Shown: one piece after another, positions 1 to 8,841 of the stretch
Position numbering within the stretch: position 1 is the stretch's first letter
Layout: each line of letters opens with the position of its first letter
Assembly: GCF_014268505.2 (NCBI RefSeq)
Contig: NZ_JABWQP020000001.1
Coordinates: forward strand, 868,001-932,000
Direction: 5' to 3'
Length of the DNA stretch: 64,000 nt
Origin: Pseudomonas khorasanensis
GTDB lineage: Bacteria; Pseudomonadota; Gammaproteobacteria; Pseudomonadales; Pseudomonadaceae
Notes under the pieces: model-generated
The model's database searches: none
Told to the model about the DNA's origin: nothing
Seen by the model: the letters and a program-made list of their open reading frames with translations, nothing else
Position numbers and translations under genes: made by a program

Positions 1-1
1 G

Positions 2-193
2 TACCCGTTCCTTGATTACCCCGGTTGGGATGACGACCGTTATTGCCCCACCGGCGTGTTCGGCTATCCCGATGGCGAGGGTGAGCGCGCAGCTTTTCAC
101 CCGCTGCACGTCCAGATTGCGCAGGTCCCCGAACGCGTCAACGCCTGTTTGCGCAGGCGCGACGGCATGCGGCTGGAGGGGTGGCCGACATGA
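2..193 (+). CDS. C-terminal end of an unidentified protein (5' truncated)
   Basis: An open frame enters from the left edge and runs about 63 codons to TGA at 191-193. Visible residues include FLDYPGWDDDRYCPTG and a basic tail ending EGWPT. I recognise no family. The stop overlaps the ATG of the ABC exporter gene as ATGA, which suggests one operon with translational coupling, so this protein probably works with the exporter. The rest of the gene lies outside the window. Confidence 0.6.
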   Translation, partial: YPFLDYPGWDDDRYCPTGVFGYPDGEGERAAFHPLHVQIAQVPERVNACLRRRDGMRLEGWPT

Positions 194-1950
194 ATTTCCA
201 GCACCTGCGTGATGCGCCATTGCCGGCCTCGTCCGTTGCCTTTTTATGGCGCTATATCAAAGTGCGTCCGATTCATTTCCTGGCGATGGTATCGCTGGTG
301 ATCGGCGCGGCGTGCTGCGCGGTGGTGGTGCAGTACGGCATGAAACTGTTGGTCGATGCGATGGCCGGCGAGTCGCAGGCCACGCAGGTGTGGCACGCGT
401 TCAGCTTGTTCATGGCGTTGATCATTCTGGAAAACGTGCTCTGGCGTCTGGGCGGCTGGGTCGGTTGCTACACCATTGTCGGCAGTTGCGCCGACCTGCG
501 CGTAGACCTGTTTCACCACCTGACGGGCCATCCGATGCGCTATTTCAGGCGACATTTCTCCGGGTCGCTGGCTAACCGGGTATCGGCGATCGGTGCTGCA
601 GCCGATAAGGTCTACGGCGGTCTGACCTGGCGCATTGTGCCGCCGTGCGTGGATTTTATCGGCGCCGTGGTGGTGATGCTGGCGGTTCACCCCGCCATGG
701 CACTGGCCTTGATCGGGTGCGTGGTCGTGGTCGCCGCGTTGATCACCGTTTTCGGCGTGCGCGGCCGTAGCCGGCACATCGCCTTTGCGTCGCAGTCAGC
801 CAGGGTCGGTGGTGAGATTGTCGATCTGGTCTCCAACGTCTGGACGATCAAGGCGTTCTCCGGGCGCGAGCGCGAGCGGTTGCGGCTCGAGCGCGAGATC
901 GGCATCGAGGCGCAATCGCACCGGCGCAGCTGGATTTACATGGAGAAGGCGCGAGTGCTCCACGACATCTGCCTGACCATCATGGCGGGCGGCATGCTCG
1001 GGTGGGCGATCCTGCTCTGGCGCGCGGAGCAAGTCACGGCGGGCGATGTGGTGATGGTCAGCGCGTTGACGTTCCGCATCCTGCATGGCTCCCGGGATCT
1101 GGCGCTGGCGCTGGTGGAGGCGAGTCAGCAAATGGGCGTCATTGCCGAAACGCTGGGAATCATCGCCCAGCCCCATGAACTGAGCGACACGCCGGAGGAG
1201 CTGGCCCCGACTCGCGGTCACATCAAAATGCTCGACGTCAGCTATGCCTATCCAGGCGGAAGCGAGGTCTTCGAGCATTTCTTCCTGGACATTCCCGCCG
1301 GGCAAAGTGTTGGCATCGCCGGGACGTCGGGTTCAGGCAAATCTACCTTGCTCGGCTTGCTTCAACGCCTCGATGACGTGCGCAGCGGGGTGATCATGAT
1401 CGATGACCGTGACATCCGTTCGGTCAGCCAGGACAGCCTGCGCCGGCAGATCGCCGTGGTGCCGCAGGAGCCTGCGCTGTTCAATCGCAGCATCCTGGAA
1501 AACATCGGCTACGGTCTGCCTGACGCCACCGAGCAGCAGATTATCGAGGCGGCCAGGCAAGCGTTTTGCGATGAATTCATTCAGGGCCTGCCGCAGGGGT
1601 ATCACACGTTGGTGGGTGAGCGCGGTGTGACGTTGTCAGGCGGGCAACGCCAGCGTCTGGGTCTGGCGCGGGCCTTTCTGAAGGACGCGCCGATCCTGAT
1701 TCTGGACGAGGCAACGTCGGCACTGGATTCCGATTCCGAAGCGATCATCCAGCGCGCGCTGAGCAACCTGATGCGCGGCCGGACGGTGCTTGCCGTGGCT
1801 CACCGGCTGTCGACCATTGCCAACTTCGACCGCGTGCTGGTGCTGGAAGACGGCGAGATCGTGCAGGACGGCACGCCCGAGGAATTACGCTTGCGCCAGG
1901 GACGTTTCCGCACGCTCTGGCAGATGCAGGCGATGGTGCATAACCGTTGA
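190..1950 (+). CDS. ABC-type exporter, fused membrane domain and ATPase (MsbA-like)
   Basis: A half-transporter of about 586 residues, expected to dimerise in the inner membrane and export a lipid, peptide or glycoconjugate using ATP. Residues 1-310 hold about six hydrophobic segments (ABC transmembrane type 1). The nucleotide-binding domain has Walker A GTSGSGKST at about 378-386, signature LSGGQ near 482 and Walker B ILILDEATSALD near 502, followed by an H-loop in AVAHRLS. ATG at 190 is preferred over GTG at 181 because GGAGGG at 175-180 is well spaced and the ATGA overlap with the upstream gene is typical coupling. The substrate cannot be told from the sequence. Confidence 0.9.
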   Translation: MNFQHLRDAPLPASSVAFLWRYIKVRPIHFLAMVSLVIGAACCAVVVQYGMKLLVDAMAGESQATQVWHAFSLFMALIILENVLWRLGGWVGCYTIVGSCADLRVDLFHHLTGHPMRYFRRHFSGSLANRVSAIGAAADKVYGGLTWRIVPPCVDFIGAVVVMLAVHPAMALALIGCVVVVAALITVFGVRGRSRHIAFASQSARVGGEIVDLVSNVWTIKAFSGRERERLRLEREIGIEAQSHRRSWIYMEKARVLHDICLTIMAGGMLGWAILLWRAEQVTAGDVVMVSALTFRILHGSRDLALALVEASQQMGVIAETLGIIAQPHELSDTPEELAPTRGHIKMLDVSYAYPGGSEVFEHFFLDIPAGQSVGIAGTSGSGKSTLLGLLQRLDDVRSGVIMIDDRDIRSVSQDSLRRQIAVVPQEPALFNRSILENIGYGLPDATEQQIIEAARQAFCDEFIQGLPQGYHTLVGERGVTLSGGQRQRLGLARAFLKDAPILILDEATSALDSDSEAIIQRALSNLMRGRTVLAVAHRLSTIANFDRVLVLEDGEIVQDGTPEELRLRQGRFRTLWQMQAMVHNR

Positions 1951-1988
1951 GTGGGGTGGCGTGTGAGTCGCTCGCCTATCTTCGGGGA

Positions 1989-2948
1989 TCACGCCTTCTT
2001 CATCTGCGCCAGAAGGCTTTCCCTCTGGCAGATTTCTGCCTCCACGGCCCTCACTTCCCTCATGTAAGCCTCTACGGCAGGTGCCAGCGAGCGCTCTTTA
2101 AGGTGGATGAAACCGTAACGGGTGCGCAATGCCAGGTCACGGACAGGCAGCGGCACGATTTCACCCGCCATGATTTCCTGCTCGAACGTCGACAGATTCC
2201 CTAGCGCCAGGGCATTACTGTTCTCGACGAATTTGACGATTTGCATCGGTACGTCTATTTCGATCGCCGGTACAAAATCACCGGTCACCGTATCGTAAGC
2301 GCCGGCACAGCCCAGCGTTGCCGGGAGCAAATGCGTAGCCAGCCGCAGCGGAATGCGCGAGGCCACCCATGGGTAATCGAGCGTCTGCGCGAGCTTCAGT
2401 GAACGATGCTCCGACAGCAGCGGATGCCCGGGACGACAGAACAGACGCCCCTCGTGCTCCCCCAACAGTTCGGTGCTGAACTCTTCCCGGCCTTGCAGCG
2501 TACTGATTTCGGCGATCCCCAGATCCACGGCTCCTGTGGCGACCTGATGAGCCACGTCGCGCCAGCCGGCAACGTGCGCGGTGATCTTGATTCGAGGATG
2601 CCGGGCATGCAGTCGCGCGAGGCTGGTGTAACCGCTGGCGATACTCGGATAGGGACCCAACGCGACTCTGAGCGCGCCTATATCGCCTCCGGCCAGCAAC
2701 GCCATATCTCGCCGCAGGTCCTCTTCGGCCATCAACAGGCGCTGGCTCTTTTCACGCAGTAATTGACCGAACGCGGTCAACACGACGCCTTCGCTGCGTC
2801 GATCAAACAACGTGACGCCCAATTCACTTTCCAGTAACTGAATGCTTTTGCTCAGCGCGGGCTGTGAAACTCCCAGGGCTTTTGCTGCCCGACCAAAGTG
2901 CGCATGTTCGATCAATGCCAAAAACTGACGTAGGCGGCGAGGTGTCAT
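1989..2948 (-). CDS. sdsB: LysR-family regulator of the alkylsulfatase (SdsB-like)
   Basis: A LysR-type regulator of 319 residues. The N-terminal winged helix-turn-helix is clear (MTPRRLRQFLALIEHAHFGR, then AAKALGVSQPALSKSIQLLE), followed by a periplasmic-binding-like effector domain. It is divergent from the sdsA-like gene with only about 170 bp between start codons. Established knowledge: in Pseudomonas sp. ATCC 19151 the LysR protein SdsB, next to sdsA, activates alkylsulfatase production on SDS. Assignment as SdsB rests on family and position and is inference. Two dyads in the shared promoter region are candidate binding sites. Confidence 0.8.
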   Translation of the reverse strand: MTPRRLRQFLALIEHAHFGRAAKALGVSQPALSKSIQLLESELGVTLFDRRSEGVVLTAFGQLLREKSQRLLMAEEDLRRDMALLAGGDIGALRVALGPYPSIASGYTSLARLHARHPRIKITAHVAGWRDVAHQVATGAVDLGIAEISTLQGREEFSTELLGEHEGRLFCRPGHPLLSEHRSLKLAQTLDYPWVASRIPLRLATHLLPATLGCAGAYDTVTGDFVPAIEIDVPMQIVKFVENSNALALGNLSTFEQEIMAGEIVPLPVRDLALRTRYGFIHLKERSLAPAVEAYMREVRAVEAEICQRESLLAQMKKA

Positions 2949-2951
2949 CTC

Positions 2952-3018
2952 ATAACCTTAGTGTTATCGAAAGGTGCGAAAACGGAATTTTTCGTAATGA
3001 GATGAATATGCTATTCAT
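2952..3018. promoter_or_regulatory. Divergent promoter region with two dyads (LysR-type)
   Basis: Between the LysR gene and the sdsA-like gene there is an interrupted dyad ATAAC-CTTAGT-GTTAT (2952-2967) and a longer perfect one, ATGAATA-TGC-TATTCAT (3002-3018). Divergent LysR/target pairs usually carry such sites for autorepression and target activation. Binding is inferred. Confidence 0.5.
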
Positions 3019-3117
3019 GGTCGGGCGGGTCAAGCTGACGGTGCACAGGTGCAAGCATCGCGTGCAGTAAACGGCATTGACGCTCACTGGCAAACCCTTC
3101 GTCGCAGGAATCAATCC

Positions 3118-5154
3118 ATGTACAACAAGACCCTTCATCTGGCACTGGCAATCACGCTGGTCAGTGGCGTCAGCCCGGGCATTTATGCCGCCGATGCAAA
3201 CGGCGCAAGTTCCGATCCATCCTCAACAGAAACTGCCCATTTCGACAGCAAGGGCAAAGCGCCTTCGCCTTACACAATCGAGTTGCAGAAGGAGTTGCGC
3301 CAGACGCTTCCGTTTGCAGACAAACGCGACTTTGAGGAAGCCAGAAAAGGTTTCATCGCGGCACCGTCCTACGACAAGATCATGGCCGAAGCGGGGAATG
3401 TCGCCTGGAACATGGGAAGCTATAACTTCCTGCAGGAAGGCAAGGACTACGACAGCATTAATCCCTCGCTTCAACGCCAGGCGATACTCAACATGGCCTT
3501 CGGTCTGTATGAGGTCGTTCCTGAAAGAATCTATCAGGTGCGCGGTTTTGACCTGGCCAACATCACCTTCATCAAGGGCGATACCGGCTGGATTGTGTTC
3601 GATACCCTGATGTCGAAGGAAACCGCCAGGGCCGCGCTGGATTTCATTAATGAAAAAATCGGCAAGCGTCCGGTCGTAGCGGTGGTGATTTCTCACTCTC
3701 ATGTCGACCATTTCGGTGGCATCCGCGGCGTGGTCGATGAGGCAGATGTGCGCAGCGGCAAGGTTCCGCTGATTGCACCGACTGGTTTCATGGAGCATGC
3801 CGTTGCTGAAAACGTCCATGCCGGTACGGCCATGAATCGGCGCGCCTTCTTGCAGTACGGTGTGATGTTGCCGCACAGCCCATACGGCCATGTCGATATG
3901 GCCATTGGGAAAAACGCCTCGATTGGCGCCACGGGGTTGATTGAGCCCAATCGCTACATCACCCAAGACTTCGAGACCCTGACCATTGATGGCGTGGTGA
4001 TGGAGTTCCAGAACACGCCGGGTACCGAAGCGCCATCGGAAATGAACACCTGGTTCCCGCAGTTCAAGGCGTTCTGGGCCGCCGAGAACATCACCGGCAC
4101 GATCCATAACATTTACACCCTGCGCGGTGCCCTGGTCCGTGATCCTCTGGTCTGGTCGAAGAACATCAACAACGCCTTGTATCGTTACGGAAAGCAGGCT
4201 GACGTCATGCTGGCATCCCACAGCTGGCCACGTTGGGGCAATGAGCGGATTCAGGAGGTGATGCGCGCTCAGCGCGACGCGTACGCCAATCTGAACAATG
4301 CCGTGCTGCACGCCGCTAACCAGGGCGTCACGATCAACGAGATTCACAACGTCTACACGCTGCCCGAAAGCCTGAAAAACAACTGGGCGACTCACAGCTA
4401 CCACGGTTCGGAAGAGCACAACAGTCGTGCCGTGATCAACCGCTATCTGGGCTACTGGGATGCCAACCCGGCGACGCTGATGCCGCTTTCACCGAAAGAT
4501 TCGGCACCCTTGTATGTCGAGATGATGGGCGGCGCGGACAAGATCATGGCCAAGGGCAAAACCCTGTTCGACCAGGGTAAATACCGCGAAGCCTACGAAA
4601 TCCTCAACAAACTGGTGTATGCCGAGCCGCAAAACAGCCAGGCCACGGACCTGCTGGCAGACGTCTACGAGCAGGTCGGCTATCAGAAAGAAAGTGCCGG
4701 CGTACGCAACAGCTTCCTTGCCGCAGCCTACGAACTGCGCCACGGGTTGCCCAAAGGCGTACCGCCAAAAACCGTTGGGCCTGACATGATCCGCGCCATG
4801 AGCACAGAGCTGTGGCTGGAGTATCTGGGCATCAGCCTGGATGGCAGCAAGGTGGCGGGCGAACGTTTCATTTTCAATCTGAAGACGCCTGACAACGGAG
4901 AGCAATTTGTCGTCGAACTGAGCAATTCAACCCTGACCAGCATCAAGGGGCAGCAGGCCGAAAACGCCGACCTGACCATCACCCTTGATCGCTCCGCGCT
5001 TGAAGGCGTGATGGCGAGAAAGACCGGCTTCGATCAGCTCGTCAAGGACGGCAAGGCCCGCTTCGAAGGCAATCTGAAACCGTTCAAGGTGCTAATGGCG
5101 GCCATGACGCCATTTACACCAGACTTTGAACTCTTGCCGGGTACCCGGCAGTAA
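3118..5154 (+). CDS. sdsA: Secreted alkylsulfatase, metallo-beta-lactamase fold (SdsA-like)
   Basis: A 678-residue enzyme expected to hydrolyse primary alkyl sulfates such as SDS to alcohol plus sulfate in the periplasm. ATG at 3118 starts a signal peptide (MYNKTLHLALAITLVSG, cleavage near IYA-AD); an in-frame start upstream would bury it. The zinc motif HSHVDHFGG lies at 193-201 (H193, H195, D197, H198), with further His/Glu ligands in the conserved PGTEAPSEMN segment. A central dimerisation region and a C-terminal SCP2-like domain (about 560-678) match the SdsA1 three-domain plan; SdsA1 of P. aeruginosa is about 658 residues. The SdsB-like LysR regulator is divergent immediately upstream. 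Confidence 0.88.
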   Translation: MYNKTLHLALAITLVSGVSPGIYAADANGASSDPSSTETAHFDSKGKAPSPYTIELQKELRQTLPFADKRDFEEARKGFIAAPSYDKIMAEAGNVAWNMGSYNFLQEGKDYDSINPSLQRQAILNMAFGLYEVVPERIYQVRGFDLANITFIKGDTGWIVFDTLMSKETARAALDFINEKIGKRPVVAVVISHSHVDHFGGIRGVVDEADVRSGKVPLIAPTGFMEHAVAENVHAGTAMNRRAFLQYGVMLPHSPYGHVDMAIGKNASIGATGLIEPNRYITQDFETLTIDGVVMEFQNTPGTEAPSEMNTWFPQFKAFWAAENITGTIHNIYTLRGALVRDPLVWSKNINNALYRYGKQADVMLASHSWPRWGNERIQEVMRAQRDAYANLNNAVLHAANQGVTINEIHNVYTLPESLKNNWATHSYHGSEEHNSRAVINRYLGYWDANPATLMPLSPKDSAPLYVEMMGGADKIMAKGKTLFDQGKYREAYEILNKLVYAEPQNSQATDLLADVYEQVGYQKESAGVRNSFLAAAYELRHGLPKGVPPKTVGPDMIRAMSTELWLEYLGISLDGSKVAGERFIFNLKTPDNGEQFVVELSNSTLTSIKGQQAENADLTITLDRSALEGVMARKTGFDQLVKDGKARFEGNLKPFKVLMAAMTPFTPDFELLPGTRQ

Positions 5155-5194
5155 ACGGACCGCGTCCCTTTATTTCCAAGAAGCCGACAATCTT

Positions 5195-5218
5195 GGCGCG
5201 TCCTGTTCGGGACGCGCC
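5195..5218 (+). terminator. Possible terminator hairpin after the sulfatase gene
   Basis: A perfect 9-bp stem, GGCGCGTCC with GGACGCGCC and a 6-nt loop, lies 40 bp past the sulfatase stop. No T-run follows, so it may only be a 3' stabilising hairpin. The remaining bases up to 5359 show no gene. Confidence 0.45.
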
Positions 5219-5359
5219 CCTTCAGCATCGGTATAAGACGTCCCGCATTGCTGCGTGCATCAATCGACGGGTGAACCATTCCAGTTTTAAGCGGGCAATG
5301 GTTCACACTCGTCAAGCATGATGGCGTGATGAAAGCGGCGTAGGCTTTCGGATCAGCGA

Positions 5360-6286
5360 TCAGCGATCAGCGTCGCTCAAGCCAGCATCGATGAAGCGCA
5401 CTGAACTATCCATCGCCTGCAGTCCCTCAAGCAGCATGCCCGCGTAGAAATGCCAGGCGTGAAACATGCCCGGCCAGATTTCCAGATTGACCCGGACACG
5501 GTTGTCCGCCAAGTGATTCGCCAGGCGTAGCGCGTCACTGAGCATCAGCTCGTTCTCGCCAATCTGCACCAGAATCGGCGGCAGCCCGGTGACGTCGGCG
5601 AAGACCGGAGAGGCCAGCGGATGGTTGGCGAGTGTCTCACCCAAAAAGGCTCGGGCGAGGATGTCCAGCACTGGCTTGGAGTTCAGCGGGTCGAGGCCTT
5701 CACGATTGCTCATGGAGGCGCCGGTGTGCTCAAGATTCGCCCATGGCGAGATGGAGGAGCCGACCGCCGGCAGCGGCAGTCCTTTGGATTTCGCCGCCAC
5801 CATTACACTGACCACCATAGCGCCCCCCGCAGACTCGCCTGCAAAGGCAATTTTGCTAGCGGGGATACGCTGCTCGAGCAGCCACTCGTAGGCGCGCAAC
5901 GTGTCGTCGATGGGCGCCGGAAATGGATGCTCCGGAGCGAGGCGGTAGTCAGGCATGTACACACGGGCGCCGAGCATTTTTGCGTAGTTGCCGCCGATGC
6001 CCTGGTAGCCGTCGGGACGGCCGACGATGTAGGCGCCGCCGTGAATGTACATCAACACCGCGTCGGTTTTGAGCACATCCGGGGTAACCAGTGTGCCGGC
6101 CACGCCGCCCATGTCGACCGGTTCAAACCTGACGCCGGCCGGCGGCGGATTTTGCGCGAGCATTTGCGCGTAGGCATCGCGTATGTCGCTCATTCTGGTC
6201 GTGGTATCGATGCCCTTGAGCACGGGAACCAGATCGCTGAGGCTGTTGGCCCAGGTTTGCACGGCTACTTTCACTTCACTGTTCAT
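5360..6286 (-). CDS. Alpha/beta-hydrolase, hormone-sensitive-lipase (HSL) type esterase
   Basis: A cytoplasmic carboxylester hydrolase of 308 residues. The HSL-family oxyanion motif HGG is at 82-84 and the nucleophile elbow GESAGG at 150-155 (Ser152). The late GMFHAWHFY segment carries the expected catalytic His and the SDALRLANHL region the acid. There is no signal peptide. It is divergent from a LysR gene (start 6405), its likely regulator. Oddity: three tandem copies of the heptamer GCTGATC straddle the stop codon, so slippage there would change the C-terminus. The natural substrate is unknown. Confidence 0.88.
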   Translation of the reverse strand: MNSEVKVAVQTWANSLSDLVPVLKGIDTTTRMSDIRDAYAQMLAQNPPPAGVRFEPVDMGGVAGTLVTPDVLKTDAVLMYIHGGAYIVGRPDGYQGIGGNYAKMLGARVYMPDYRLAPEHPFPAPIDDTLRAYEWLLEQRIPASKIAFAGESAGGAMVVSVMVAAKSKGLPLPAVGSSISPWANLEHTGASMSNREGLDPLNSKPVLDILARAFLGETLANHPLASPVFADVTGLPPILVQIGENELMLSDALRLANHLADNRVRVNLEIWPGMFHAWHFYAGMLLEGLQAMDSSVRFIDAGLSDADR

Positions 6287-6343
6287 AAGACCTCGATTCT
6301 ACGTTGGCAATGGGGTAGCTAATCGAGATGGTATGCTTGGCAT

Positions 6344-6383
6344 TGGGGAATAGGGTTCCCCATTACGGGCGCGAAATCGCCCG
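6344..6383. promoter_or_regulatory. Two adjacent inverted repeats between esterase and LysR genes
   Basis: TGGGGAA-TAGGG-TTCCCCA (6344-6362) and CGGGCG-CGAAAT-CGCCCG (6366-6383) are both perfect dyads in the 118-bp divergent gap. They are plausible operators for the LysR protein encoded at 6405. The second could also form a hairpin in the LysR leader. Confidence 0.45.
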
Positions 6384-6404
6384 AATGTTGAAGTCAGAGG
6401 TCCC

Positions 6405-7310
6405 ATGGAACTGCACAACCTGAACGACATCGCTGCATTCGTCAGCTCGGTAAACGCCGGGAGCTTCACCGCTGCGGCCAGGCAGCTGGGATTGACGCGC
6501 TCGGCGGTCGGCAAATCGATCGTCAGGCTCGAGGCTCGTTTGCAGGTGCGCCTGCTCAACCGCACTACCCGCAGCTTGAGCCTTACGGACGACGGTCAGG
6601 TTTTGTACGAGCGATGTGTGGGCATCTTGCAGGACCTCGACGAGGTCGAGAGCACGTTGGCGTTCCGGCGTTCGACACCCAGTGGCCGCTTGCGCATGAG
6701 TCTGCCGGTTGCACTGGGCAGGCTGCACGTTGTGCATCACATCGAACGCTGCTTGAAAGACTGGCCGTTGCTCGCCATCGACGCGACGTTTTCCGATCGA
6801 TTGGTCGACCTGATTGACGAAGGCTTCGATCTCGCGATTCGCATCGGACCGCCGAAGGAAGACTCGGGACTGCTCACGCGCACGGTGGCTTATCAGCAAA
6901 TGATCACCTGTGCATCAGCCGCGTATTTGCATGAGCATCCGGCACCGCACGCACCTGACGATCTTGCCAGCCACGCGTGCCTGCATTTCGTCAGTGGCGG
7001 CAAACTGCTCCCATGGAACTTGCGCGTGAACGGTCAGCCTGTTCCTCTCATTCATCCCGGGCGGTTGCAGATGGACAGCGCCGAGGCATTGCATCAGGCG
7101 ACTGTCGCCGGCCTCGGAATCGCGACGCTGCCATCCTACGTCGTGAACGATGACCTGCGCACTGGCAAGCTTGTCCAACTGCTCGCGGAGTACGCCGCAG
7201 TCGCCGAGCCTATTCGGGTGATCTATCCGAGCAAGCGACACCTGTCGCCGAGAGTCCGTCTGTTCATCGACAGGCTGGTGGAAGCGTGGTCACCCGCGCC
7301 TTGGGAGTAG
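6405..7310 (+). CDS. LysR-family transcriptional regulator
   Basis: 301 residues. An N-terminal winged HTH (LNDIAAFVSSVNAGSFTAAA, then RQLGLTRSAVGKSIVRLEARL) is followed by a CrgA/DsdC-like effector domain ending in SPRVRLFIDRLVEAW, the common tail of this subgroup. It is divergent from the HSL-type esterase and probably controls it. The start ATG follows a weak AGAGG. The inducer is unknown. Confidence 0.85.
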   Translation: MELHNLNDIAAFVSSVNAGSFTAAARQLGLTRSAVGKSIVRLEARLQVRLLNRTTRSLSLTDDGQVLYERCVGILQDLDEVESTLAFRRSTPSGRLRMSLPVALGRLHVVHHIERCLKDWPLLAIDATFSDRLVDLIDEGFDLAIRIGPPKEDSGLLTRTVAYQQMITCASAAYLHEHPAPHAPDDLASHACLHFVSGGKLLPWNLRVNGQPVPLIHPGRLQMDSAEALHQATVAGLGIATLPSYVVNDDLRTGKLVQLLAEYAAVAEPIRVIYPSKRHLSPRVRLFIDRLVEAWSPAPWE

Positions 7311-7342
7311 CCACCCGGCCATTCAATCTGTTCCTGAAATTC

Positions 7343-7367
7343 ATAGCTGGTGTGATTTTTCAGCTAT
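7343..7367 (+). promoter_or_regulatory. Operator A: LysR-type dyad before the importer operon
   Basis: ATAGCTG-N11-CAGCTAT is a perfect 7+7 dyad with the 11-bp spacing typical of T-N11-A LysR boxes. A 32-bp stretch around it (TCAYAGCTGGTGTGA-N6-AGCTAT) recurs at 14171-14195 in front of the cupin gene, with identical spacing. It lies about 150 bp before the substrate-binding protein gene. The rest of 7311-7514 holds no gene. Confidence 0.65.
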
Positions 7368-7514
7368 ATCCAGCCAATCTCGGGGAGCCGTACTCTTGGA
7401 AACAGTGGCGCGAGAACTTGCGTGTTCGCCGCCCAATGTAATCCGACGATGTATGTGCTCCGCACGGATCATCTATAGGAACAATAAAAACAATATCTGC
7501 GGGAGATGAATCCT

Positions 7515-8762
7515 ATGAGACTCGCTCAAGAGGAAACCGGGGCCATTGCGGCTACCGCGAAAAGCTGGCTGAAAACCGCTGGCGTCCTGCTTTGCCTGTC
7601 CACTCCGGCCGCTGCGTACGCGGACATCAAGATCGGTGCGCTTTATCCCCTCAGTGGATCCCTCGCGTTGCTGGGTGACGAGAGCTACCGAGGCCTCGAA
7701 CTCGCGGTTGCCGAGCGCAATGCCTCGGGCGGTTTGAAGGGCGAGCCGATCAAGCTGCTCAAGGCCGATGCGGTGGATGCGGGGCAAGCCGTCGGTGCCG
7801 CGCGCCGGCTGACGTCTGTTGAAAACGTCACCGCCGTATTTGGCAGCTACTCTTCAGCGCTGTCGTTTGCCGCCACGCAGGTGACGGAGATGGCGGGGGT
7901 GCCGTTCTTCGAGCTGGGAGCGGTGTCCGACCACATCACCGAGCGTGATCTGACGTACGTCATGCGCAGCAACCCGACCGCAAAAAACTTCGCCGAAGGT
8001 ACGCTCACCGCGATTACACAGATTGTCGGCCCTTCGCTCAAGCTCGATCCCAGGCAACTCAGGATCGCTATCATTCACGAAGATGCGTTGTACGGAACTA
8101 CCATCGCAGGATTCCAGAAAAAGCTCGCCCAGGAACAAGGCCTGAACGTGGTTGAGGTGCTGCCTTATTCCGCCAAAGCCGTCGATCTATCATCGCTGAT
8201 CCTTCGTTTGAAAGGCGCACAGGCCGATGTGGTGTTGCAAACCAGTTACCAGAACGACACGACACTGTTTTTCCGTCAGATCCGCGAAGCCGGGTACAAG
8301 CCCAAGGCTGTGATTGGCGCAGGCGGCGGCTATTCCATGCAGGACACGGTAAAGGTCGTCGGGGCTGACAACATGGAAAGCGTTCTGGACGTGGATTTTC
8401 CGCAGTTCCAAACTAATGAGAACGGCGCTCCGGGCATCGGCGCGTTCGCCAAAGCTTATAAGCACCGCTACGGCAGCGAACCGCGATCGGGCCACAGCCT
8501 GATCAACTACGTCGGTGCGAAGATATTCCTCGATGCCATGGAAAAAAGTCCGTCGCTGGACGCCGATGCTATCCGCGCCTCGGTAGCGGAAGTGGACATC
8601 CCGCTCGGTGGAACGGCCGCCGGCATCGGTGCCCGGTTTGGCACGAACGGCCAGAATCAGCGCGCCAACACTGCAATTATGCAGTGGCAGAAGGGCTCGT
8701 TGAAAACCGTCTACCCCGAGGCGGCGGCTGTCGCCAAAGCGCAATTTTCCGACCAACCCTGA
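7515..8762 (+). CDS. Branched-chain-amino-acid-type ABC importer, substrate-binding protein
   Basis: About 415 residues, Peripla_BP_6/LivJ-like fold. Mature sequence starts near DIKIGALYPLSGSLALLGDE, the usual family opening. The signal peptide is long at its N-terminus (MRLAQEETGAIAATAKSWLK before the hydrophobic core AGVLLCLSTPAAAYA). ATG 7515 is chosen over ATG 7506 because GGGAG at 7501-7505 abuts the first ATG but is 9 nt from the second. First gene of an operon with two membrane/ATPase genes, an ATPase and two dehydrogenases. The family also binds aromatic acids, amides and urea, so the ligand is open. Confidence 0.88.
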   Translation: MRLAQEETGAIAATAKSWLKTAGVLLCLSTPAAAYADIKIGALYPLSGSLALLGDESYRGLELAVAERNASGGLKGEPIKLLKADAVDAGQAVGAARRLTSVENVTAVFGSYSSALSFAATQVTEMAGVPFFELGAVSDHITERDLTYVMRSNPTAKNFAEGTLTAITQIVGPSLKLDPRQLRIAIIHEDALYGTTIAGFQKKLAQEQGLNVVEVLPYSAKAVDLSSLILRLKGAQADVVLQTSYQNDTTLFFRQIREAGYKPKAVIGAGGGYSMQDTVKVVGADNMESVLDVDFPQFQTNENGAPGIGAFAKAYKHRYGSEPRSGHSLINYVGAKIFLDAMEKSPSLDADAIRASVAEVDIPLGGTAAGIGARFGTNGQNQRANTAIMQWQKGSLKTVYPEAAAVAKAQFSDQP

Positions 8763-8841
8763 ACCCTGCATTTTTGCAATCCTGTTGAAGCCTGATCCAT
8801 GAGCTTCACGGGTTCGTTCGCTCGCAAAGAGGGCGCCTACC

